6,374 bases of DNA, from contig JADFJI010000142.1 in the NCBI GenBank assembly GCA_022566235.1, positions 1-6,374 of the forward strand, in the 5' to 3' direction. Below the pieces are notes generated by a model, which saw nothing but the letters and a program-made list of their open reading frames with translations, was not told where the DNA came from and did not search any database. The DNA comes from Chloroflexota bacterium. Lineage in GTDB: Bacteria > Chloroflexota > Dehalococcoidia > Plut-88900. The position numbers and the translations under genes are program-made. Shown piece by piece: positions 1 to 4,572 of the stretch (positions are counted from its first letter, which is position 1; the number at the start of each line of letters is the position of its first letter).

Positions 1-332
1 CCCGTGCCCGTGCCCCCACCCCTCCCCGTCGCCACAAAGACCATGTTGCAATCGCTCACCACCTTCAGAATCTCTTCCTGGCTCTCCTCCGCGGCCGCCC
101 GGCCGACGTTGGGGTCTCCTCCACTGCCCAGCCCCTCGGTGGTCTTGTCGCCAATGCGCAGGCGGGTGGGAACATCCATCATCTCCAGAGCCTGGGCGTC
201 GGTGTTGACGCAGACCAGCTCCACCCCCGTCATGCTGTCCTTATTCATTCGAGAAACGGCGTTGGACCCTCCCCCACCCACACCCAAGATCATGATCCTG
301 GCCGGCTTTACCTTCTTTGATCTGCTCGGCAT
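1..332 (-). CDS. ftsZ: Cell division GTPase FtsZ, N-terminal part (runs off left edge)
   Basis: This is the first 110 codons of FtsZ, the tubulin-like GTPase that polymerises into the cytokinetic ring at midcell. The frame has no stop inside the window. Seen in the translation: the T1 nucleotide loop GVGGGGSN (residues 17-24), the strand and loop VNTDAQAL (42-49), the T2-type loop GLGSGGDPNVGRAAAEES (67-84), and the tubulin signature GGGTGTG starting at residue 105 and cut by the edge. The ATG at 332 is chosen because GGAAAGGA lies 9 bases upstream. It leaves a short basic leader (PSRSKKVKPAR) before the first strand, as is common in FtsZ. It is the third gene of the mraZ-rsmH-ftsZ operon, 58 bases after rsmH. 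An oddity is Arg104 just before GGGTGTG, where most FtsZ proteins have Met (AGMGGGTGTG). Identification as FtsZ rather than a distant tubulin homologue is secure; the C-terminal half cannot be judged. Confidence 0.95.
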   Translation of the reverse strand, partial: MPSRSKKVKPARIMILGVGGGGSNAVSRMNKDSMTGVELVCVNTDAQALEMMDVPTRLRIGDKTTEGLGSGGDPNVGRAAAEESQEEILKVVSDCNMVFVATGRGGGTGT

Positions 333-341
333 CTTCTGTGT

Positions 342-349
342 TCCTTTCC
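342..349 (-). promoter_or_regulatory. Ribosome binding site of ftsZ
   Basis: Read on the minus strand this is GGAAAGGA, 9 bases before the ATG at 332. It decides the ftsZ start over the in-frame Met at codon 14. It also shows that ftsZ can be initiated independently of rsmH, unlike the tightly coupled mraZ-rsmH pair. Confidence 0.7.
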
Positions 350-390
350 TGTGCCTTTAGAACGGAAACCCCACCTGGTCGAAATCAGAG

Positions 391-1317
391 CTAAATTCGC
401 TCGCCGATCCTCAGCCTTGCGCTGCGACTTCGTGGATTGGCCGTTATCTCTTCTTGGCTAGGGGCGATGGCCTTCCTGCTGACCTGCCTCATGGTGGGAG
501 ACCGGCCACAGGTACAAATAAGGGCCTCGGGCGGACATATGCAGCCCCGGAACTCCTGTCTCAGGAACGCCTTCACTATGACCGCTTCCAGGGAGTGATA
601 GGTGATAACGGCCAACCTGCCACCCGAGGCCAAAACCTCGATGACCTGACCCAGGCCCGCTTTCAAGCTCTCCAATTCCAGGTTTACCATGATCCTCAGA
701 GCCTGAAATGTCCTGGTGGCAGGATGAATCCTGCGCCTTGCTCCCCTGGCGACCTCAGTTATCAACCTGGCCAGGTCAAGGGTAGTTTTGATGGGCCGTC
801 CGGCTACCAAGGCCCGCGCTATCTGACGGCTCCTAGGCTCTTCGCCGTAGCTCCAAATGCCACGGGCCAGGTCCACCTCAGACCATGTGTTCACTATGTC
901 GTATGCAGTGAGCTCCTGAGAGGGGTCAAAGCGCATGTCCAGAGGGCCCTCTCGCTGGAAACTGAAGCCCCGGACGCCGTCATCCAGCTGGCGAGAAGAG
1001 ATGCCCAGGTCAAACAGGACTCCCTGTACCGGATGGAAATCAGCTTGCCCACAGATAGTCCCTATCTGGGCGTAGTTGCCCACGGCTGTCAGAAACGAGT
1101 CTCCGTAGCCCTTGAGACGCCCTCGCCCTGAATGTATCGAGGATGCATCGGCATCGATACCCAGCACCCGGCCCCCGGGCTGGCAGGCTTTTAGTATGGC
1201 CTCAGCGTGCCCGCCTTCTCCTACCGTCGCGTCGATATATCGCCCGCCGGGCTTAACCAGCAGACCTTCCAGTACCTCCCGGACCATTACCGGGGTATGA
1301 TGGTAGCCGTTTCCCAT
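391..1317 (-). CDS. rsmH: 16S rRNA (cytosine1402-N4)-methyltransferase RsmH (MraW)
   Basis: RsmH uses S-adenosylmethionine to methylate N4 of C1402 in the 16S rRNA decoding centre; it acts in the cytoplasm on the small subunit. The 308 residues match the usual family length (about 300-315). Seen motifs in order: HHTPVM near the start (7-11), the SAM-binding loop DATVGEGGH (29-37), GIDAD (53-57), FDLGISSRQLDD (102-113), GPLDMRFD (124-131), HPATRTFQALRI (198-209) and the late motif ITYHSLE (238-244). A CxC-x6-CxC cysteine cluster (259-270) lies near the C terminus, as in many RsmH proteins. The start follows the mraZ TGA by a single base, so translation is probably coupled. The gene lies between mraZ and ftsZ and is probably transcribed from the mraZ promoter. 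The usual SLED of the late motif reads SLEA here, a minor variation. Confidence 0.97.
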   Translation of the reverse strand: MGNGYHHTPVMVREVLEGLLVKPGGRYIDATVGEGGHAEAILKACQPGGRVLGIDADASSIHSGRGRLKGYGDSFLTAVGNYAQIGTICGQADFHPVQGVLFDLGISSRQLDDGVRGFSFQREGPLDMRFDPSQELTAYDIVNTWSEVDLARGIWSYGEEPRSRQIARALVAGRPIKTTLDLARLITEVARGARRRIHPATRTFQALRIMVNLELESLKAGLGQVIEVLASGGRLAVITYHSLEAVIVKAFLRQEFRGCICPPEALICTCGRSPTMRQVSRKAIAPSQEEITANPRSRSARLRIGERI

Positions 1318-1318
1318 G

Positions 1319-1750
1319 TCATCGAGTCCCCAGGCCCAATCCCTGGGCGATCTCCGAGGCCTTCTCCTCCATTAGGGCCTGCTCCTTCCCCCAACCCTCC
1401 CGACTCCATATCTCCAGGTAGCTCCCTACCCCGGCAATTACGACGTCCTCTCGAATCTTGGCGTAGGCCCTCAACGAAGGCGGCAGTATCATCCGGCCCA
1501 ACCGGTCCAGCGTGAGGTTGAAGGCGCCCGAGAAGACCAGCCTGTTGATCAGGCGAGAGCTGCTATCCGTAGTGGGCATTGCAGCATTTATCTCGTAAAG
1601 TCGGTTCCACTCGACCGGGGTGTAGGCGACTATGCACCTATCGTATCCCCGGGTGACCACGATGCCGTTCTGAAACTCCTCCCTAATCTTGGGAGGGATC
1701 GCGATCCGGCCCTTCTGGTCCAAGCGATATTCATATTCGCCTAAGAACAT
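1319..1750 (-). CDS. mraZ: Transcriptional regulator MraZ
   Basis: MraZ is a ring-forming DNA-binding protein with two SpoVT-AbrB-type halves. In bacteria where it was studied it controls its own division-and-cell-wall operon. The 143-residue product has the full two-half layout, each half carrying the family DxxGR motif: DQKGRIAIPPKIREEF (11-26) and DRLGRMILPPSLR (82-94). The N terminus MFLGEYEYRLD matches the family start, fixing the ATG at 1750. A possible Shine-Dalgarno (AAGAGGAG) sits about 12 bases upstream, a rather long spacing; a GAGAG lies closer. It is first in the operon with rsmH and ftsZ. Its upstream region carries three candidate MraZ boxes next to a strong promoter, so negative autoregulation is likely by inference. 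Nothing is truncated. Confidence 0.95.
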   Translation of the reverse strand: MFLGEYEYRLDQKGRIAIPPKIREEFQNGIVVTRGYDRCIVAYTPVEWNRLYEINAAMPTTDSSSRLINRLVFSGAFNLTLDRLGRMILPPSLRAYAKIREDVVIAGVGSYLEIWSREGWGKEQALMEEKASEIAQGLGLGTR

Positions 1751-1771
1751 CGCTCTCAGGTGCTCCTCTTA

Positions 1772-1796
1772 CCCACGATTGCCCACTATCCCCCAT
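1772..1796 (-). promoter_or_regulatory. Candidate MraZ operator: three [A/G]TGGG boxes at 10-base period
   Basis: On the minus strand the sequence reads ATGGG (1796-1792), GTGGG (1786-1782) and GTGGG (1776-1772), each separated by exactly five bases. Characterised MraZ proteins bind short TGGG-type direct repeats with five-base spacers upstream of mraZ. This array begins immediately after the -10 box and ends about 22 bases before the mraZ ATG. It would therefore cover the transcription start, a position suited to repression. The repeats are seen directly; binding is inferred. Confidence 0.8.
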
Positions 1797-1824
1797 ATTC
1801 TAACATCCAGGGTTTTGATGTCAA
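1797..1824 (-). promoter_or_regulatory. Sigma70-type promoter of the mraZ-rsmH-ftsZ operon
   Basis: On the minus strand a perfect -35 box TTGACA (1824-1819) is followed, after a 16-base spacer, by -10 box TAGAAT (1802-1797), five of six matches to consensus. The predicted start of transcription, around 1788-1791, falls within the MraZ box array. No equally clear promoter was seen for the divergent mogA in the same 212-base intergenic region. Confidence 0.75.
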
Positions 1825-1962
1825 CTCGTTTCCCTAGCGATACCGCTTAATAAGTTTCTCGAAAAATGGCCGAATCTGTTAATAAAGGCCCTCTTATTTA
1901 ACCCACCCCAGGAGTCGTACTATCAGCCATGCTATCATTAGGCCGAAAGGTGTTGCGCAGAT

Positions 1963-2466
1963 ATGTTCAAGGTAGGCATAATTACCTGCAGCGATCTGGG
2001 AGCCATGGGCCAGCGTGAGGATACCAGCGGCGCCTTGATAAAGGAGATGGCGCCCCAGATAAACGCTCAGATCGTTAAATACGTCGTCCTGCCCGATGAC
2101 CGGGACCGGATCGCTGATACCCTCCGCCAGTGGGCCGACGGCGGAGAGATCGACCTCATCCTCACCACAGGGGGAACGGGTCTGGGCCCTCGGGATGTAA
2201 CCCCCGAGGCTACCCTATCGGTGATCGAGAGGGTGGTGCCTGGCCTGCCGGAAGCGATGAGACGGGCGAGCATGGAGAAGACACCCATGTGGATGCTGAG
2301 CCGTCAGGTGGCAGGAACAAAGGGAAGGTGTCTCATCATCAACCTTCCCGGGAGCCCCAAAGGGGTCAAGGAATGCCTGGAGGCGATCCTGCCTTCCCTA
2401 CCCCATGCCCTGGAGCTTCTCAAAGGAGTGGAATCGGAACACAAGGCCCACCACGGGATCCGCTAG
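1963..2466 (+). CDS. mogA: Molybdopterin adenylyltransferase, MogA/MoaB family
   Basis: Members of this family bind molybdopterin and, in the MogA role, adenylate it with ATP before molybdenum insertion by MoeA, in the cytoplasm. The 167-residue single-domain length fits MogA/MoaB. Visible motifs: the first strand VGIITCSD (4-11), an acidic LPDD (43-46) in the region of a conserved family Asp, TTGGTGLGPRDVTPEAT (68-84), which forms the core of the molybdopterin site, and INLPGSPKG (126-134). The start is supported by the family N terminus; AAAGG lies 12 bases upstream, only a modest ribosome binding site. The gene ends 24 bases before the trmD ATG, so the two are probably co-transcribed. No other Mo-cofactor gene is in the window. 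MogA and MoaB cannot be reliably separated by eye, hence the symbol is provisional. Confidence 0.88.
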   Translation: MFKVGIITCSDLGAMGQREDTSGALIKEMAPQINAQIVKYVVLPDDRDRIADTLRQWADGGEIDLILTTGGTGLGPRDVTPEATLSVIERVVPGLPEAMRRASMEKTPMWMLSRQVAGTKGRCLIINLPGSPKGVKECLEAILPSLPHALELLKGVESEHKAHHGIR

Positions 2467-2490
2467 CCCCATCCCCCGAGAGGCGTGATC

Positions 2491-3243
2491 ATGGATTTCC
2501 ACATCTTCACTCTCTTCCCCCAGATGTTCGATGGGCCCCTGAGCGAGAGCATCATCAAGAGGGCCAGGGAGCGGGGCCTCATCGGCGTCCACCTCCACAA
2601 CATCCGGGATTTCGCCATAGACAAGCATCGAATCGTCGACGACTCTCCCTACGGCGGGGGCCCTGGGATGGTGATGAAACCCGAGCCCATCTTCGGCGCG
2701 GTCGAGGACCTTCTGACCCGCCTCCACAAGACAAACAAGCTTGACGAATCTACCTCGGAGTCAGAGCCTCCACCCATTATCCTTATGAGCCCTAGGGGCC
2801 GGGTTTTCAATCACCGGGTGGCCCTTGACTTATCCAGGCACCCCTGCCTCATCATCATCTGTGGCCACTATGAGGGGGTGGATGAGCGGGTCAAGGAGCA
2901 TCTGATCACCGACGAGATCAGCCTGGGAGACTATGTTCTCACCGGAGGCGAGCTGGCGGCCATGGTGGTCGTGGACGCCGTCGCCAGGCTGTTGCCAGGG
3001 GTCCTGGGTTCCGACGAATCGATCCATGGTGAGTCCCACAGCGATGGGCTCCTCCAATTTCCTCAATACACCCGGCCCCCGGACTTTCGGGGATGGGAGG
3101 TCCCGGAAGTCCTTTTATCAGGCCATCATGGAGAAATTCAACGGTGGAGGCGAAGGCAGTCCCTCCTTCTGACCAGAAAGACCCGTCCCGACCTTCTGGA
3201 ACCAGCAGACATGTCCGACGATGAGAAGAGATCGATAGACTGA
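2491..3243 (+). CDS. trmD: tRNA (guanine37-N1)-methyltransferase TrmD
   Basis: TrmD is a SPOUT-fold dimer that methylates N1 of G37 in tRNAs carrying G36-G37, preventing +1 frameshifts. The 250-residue product has all family landmarks: FTLFPQMF (6-13), HRIVDDSPYGGGPGMVMKP (46-64), GHYEGVDERV (125-134), SLGDYVLTGGEL leading to PGVLG in the trefoil-knot SAM site, QYTRP, and LLSGHHGEIQRWR near the C terminus. I place the start at ATG 2491, not GTG 2485: AGAGG (2479-2483) is 7 bases from the ATG but only 1 from the GTG, and the 13-residue N terminus then aligns with E. coli TrmD. Arg166 matches the catalytic E. coli Arg154. The position of catalytic Asp169 is Glu181 here (motif GESHSDGLL rather than EDSFxxGLL). 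It lies downstream of mogA instead of in an rpsP-rimM-trmD-rplS operon, and two tRNA genes follow. Confidence 0.96.
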   Translation: MDFHIFTLFPQMFDGPLSESIIKRARERGLIGVHLHNIRDFAIDKHRIVDDSPYGGGPGMVMKPEPIFGAVEDLLTRLHKTNKLDESTSESEPPPIILMSPRGRVFNHRVALDLSRHPCLIIICGHYEGVDERVKEHLITDEISLGDYVLTGGELAAMVVVDAVARLLPGVLGSDESIHGESHSDGLLQFPQYTRPPDFRGWEVPEVLLSGHHGEIQRWRRRQSLLLTRKTRPDLLEPADMSDDEKRSID

Positions 3244-3295
3244 GGCCACGACTGTGCTAAGTAATCTCATGCCGCTGGAAAGTACCAAAGAGTTG

Positions 3296-3340
3296 CTCCC
3301 CAAATAGGTATCGATTTTCCTTGACCGGACTCTTGGGGAG
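3296..3340. repeat. 8-base inverted repeat spanning the -35 region of the tRNA promoter
   Basis: CTCCCCAA (3296-3303) and TTGGGGAG (3333-3340) are perfect inverted copies with a 29-base loop. The -35 box lies in the loop and the right arm fills the -35/-10 spacer. There is no T tract after the right arm, so it is a poor candidate for a trmD terminator. It could be an operator or chance; function is unknown. Confidence 0.4.
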
Positions 3341-3350
3341 ATGATAAAAT
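3321..3350 (+). promoter_or_regulatory. Promoter for the tRNA-His/tRNA-Arg unit
   Basis: TTGACC (3321-3326) and TAAAAT (3345-3350) are each five of six matches to the sigma70 boxes, with an 18-base spacer. The predicted start, near 3357, is about 15 bases before tRNA-His. The stretch after the -10 box is GC-rich (GCCGCGAG), as in promoters of stable RNA genes under stringent control; that regulatory reading is inference. Confidence 0.6.
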
Positions 3351-3372
3351 TTGCCGCGAGCCCCCAGCCCGT

Positions 3373-3449
3373 GGTGAGCGTAGCCTAGCGGTTAAGGCGC
3401 CAGGTTGTGGCCCTGGAGATCGAGGGTTCGAATCCCTTCGCTCACCCCA
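3373..3449 (+). tRNA. tRNA-His (anticodon GTG)
   Basis: A full cloverleaf can be folded: acceptor GTGAGCG/CGCTCAC, D stem GCCT/AGGC, anticodon stem CCAGG/CCTGG with loop TTGTGGC (anticodon GTG at 3407-3409), and T stem GAGGG/CCCTT with loop TTCGAAT. The histidine identity element is present: an extra G at -1 (3373) opposite discriminator C73 (3446). The 3' CCA is encoded (3447-3449). Position 37 is G after G36, giving the dinucleotide that TrmD recognises. Confidence 0.97.
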
Positions 3450-3464
3450 AGCTCGTTAAGAGCT
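3450..3464 (+). other. Small stem-loop in the tRNA spacer
   Basis: AGCTC-GTTAA-GAGCT forms a perfect 5-base-pair stem with a 5-base loop, starting on the base after the CCA of tRNA-His. It has no T tract, so it is unlikely to terminate transcription. It may mark the processing boundary between the two tRNAs in a shared precursor. The short stem could also be chance. Confidence 0.3.
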
Positions 3465-3483
3465 GTTCCACGATGGGGGAAGC

Positions 3484-3559
3484 GCGCCTGTAGCTCAGCG
3501 GACAGAGCATCGGTCTTCGGAACCGAGGGTCGGGGGTTCGAATCCCTTCAGGCGCGCCA
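3484..3559 (+). tRNA. tRNA-Arg (anticodon TCG)
   Basis: The cloverleaf folds with acceptor GCGCCTG/CAGGCGC, D stem GCTC/GAGC, anticodon stem TCGGT/ACCGA with loop CTTCGGA (anticodon TCG at 3517-3519, reading CGA and possibly other CGN codons), and T stem GGGGG/CCCTT with loop TTCGAAT. The discriminator is G (3556) and CCA is encoded (3557-3559). Position 37 is G. It lies 34 bases after tRNA-His and probably shares its transcript; the T-arm sequence of the two genes is identical over 16 bases. Confidence 0.97.
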
Positions 3560-3628
3560 GTGCATTCGTACCCTTACAACCGAATGGCCCTGACTCCGCA
3601 GAGCTATTCCTTTCATCAGGAGGACCCC

Positions 3629-4465
3629 GTGAGGCTCGGCAATCTGACCCTGAACGTCATTAGCGATGGCACATTCAAAATGGACGCGGGGGCTCTTTTT
3701 GGCGTTGTGCCAAAAACCATGTGGGAGCGAAAGGTTAAGACAGATAGAAGAAACCGGGTCCAGATGGGCCTCAACTGCCTTCTCATTCGGAGCAACAACT
3801 ACAACATACTGGTGGATACTGGGGTGGGCAAAAAAGAGCCCGATAAGATCAAGGACATCTACGGCCTCTCGACGGGGAAGCTGTTGCGAGGCCTTAAGGA
3901 TCTCGGCCTAGGGCCCCGGGATATCAACATAGTTTTACTCTCTCATCTCCATTTCGACCATGTGGGCGGCTGCACCCGCTTCAACGGCAAAGGGCATGTG
4001 GTGTGCACTTTTCCCAAGGCCAAATACATGGTCCAGCGAGCTGATTGGGAGGAAGCTACCAACCCTAACGAACGCAACACCGCGGCCTACCACAGAGACG
4101 ACTTCGAGCCTCTGCTAAACAGCAAGCAACTGGAGCTGCTGGATGGCGACACGGAGGTGGAGAGAGGGGTCAAGGCCATCCTCACCGGAGGCCACTCAGC
4201 GGGACACCAGATCGTCGTCACCGGGACCGGCCGCCGCAAAGTGGCGATTCTGGGAGACCTGATAGCTACCACTCACCATCTGCCCCTGCCTTACATCCCC
4301 GCATTCGACCTGTTCCCCATGGACACCCTGGAGAAAAAAAGGCAGCTTCTCAAGCAAGCAGAGGAGGAAGGCTGGCTTCTGATTTTCAGCCACGATCCTC
4401 AGAAGGTAGCGGGCTATCTGGAGCGCCGGAACGGAAGGGTCTACCTGAAAGATGCCCGGGTCTGA
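3629..4465 (+). CDS. Metallo-beta-lactamase-fold hydrolase (YtnP/lactonase-like group)
   Basis: This is a 278-residue MBL-fold protein with the complete dinuclear metal-site set: SHLHFDH (His106, His108, Asp110, His111), GGHSAGH (His189), the bridging Asp210 in LGDLIA, and His255 in FSHDP. The N-terminal part LNVISDGTF...GALFGVVPKTMW resembles the group that includes the Bacillus lactonase YtnP and other AHL-lactonase-like hydrolases. The substrate cannot be read from the sequence. No signal peptide is seen, so it is probably cytoplasmic. The frame is open back to GTG 3560, which abuts the tRNA CCA. I choose GTG 3629 because AGGAGG ends 5 bases upstream of it and the family N terminus starts there. 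There is no visible terminator or promoter between tRNA-Arg and this gene, so read-through transcription from the tRNA promoter is plausible. It converges with the minus-strand gene that ends 107 bases downstream. Confidence 0.88.
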   Translation: MRLGNLTLNVISDGTFKMDAGALFGVVPKTMWERKVKTDRRNRVQMGLNCLLIRSNNYNILVDTGVGKKEPDKIKDIYGLSTGKLLRGLKDLGLGPRDINIVLLSHLHFDHVGGCTRFNGKGHVVCTFPKAKYMVQRADWEEATNPNERNTAAYHRDDFEPLLNSKQLELLDGDTEVERGVKAILTGGHSAGHQIVVTGTGRRKVAILGDLIATTHHLPLPYIPAFDLFPMDTLEKKRQLLKQAEEEGWLLIFSHDPQKVAGYLERRNGRVYLKDARV

Positions 4466-4572
4466 GCCCAGTCTTCATAACCTGAATCTTATCGTGGTTC
4501 AGAGGTAGTTGGGCAGGGCAGGCCCACGTGAAGACGCCATCACTTAGGGCTCCCATCAAAGATGCCTGGCCC

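Noticed and set aside
4..360. Plus-strand open frame of 118 codons at the left edge
   Set aside because: It is the antisense shadow of the ftsZ N terminus, which shows clear GTPase motifs on the minus strand.
360..375. Single GTGGG element upstream of ftsZ as another MraZ site
   Set aside because: Only one copy is present without a periodic partner, whereas the array upstream of mraZ has three.
454..1131. Long plus-strand open frame of 225 codons
   Set aside because: It lies wholly antisense to rsmH, whose motifs are unmistakable, and its translation has no recognisable domain; long antisense frames are expected in GC-rich genes.
2130..2744. Plus-strand open frame of 204 codons
   Set aside because: It overlaps the end of mogA and the start of trmD in another frame; the translation is Gly/Arg/Pro/His-rich shadow sequence.
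3425..3549. 16-base identity between the T arms of the two tRNAs as an attachment-site pair
   Set aside because: T-arm sequences are commonly shared among tRNAs of one organism; there is no integrase gene or other mobile-element mark.
3560..3628. N-terminal extension of the MBL hydrolase from GTG 3560
   Set aside because: The extension starts on the base after the tRNA CCA, has no ribosome binding site outside the tRNA and does not resemble the family; AGGAGG supports GTG 3629.
4510..4526. TGGGC/GCCCA stem-loop between the convergent genes as a terminator
   Set aside because: The stem has only five base pairs and is not followed by a T tract on either strand.
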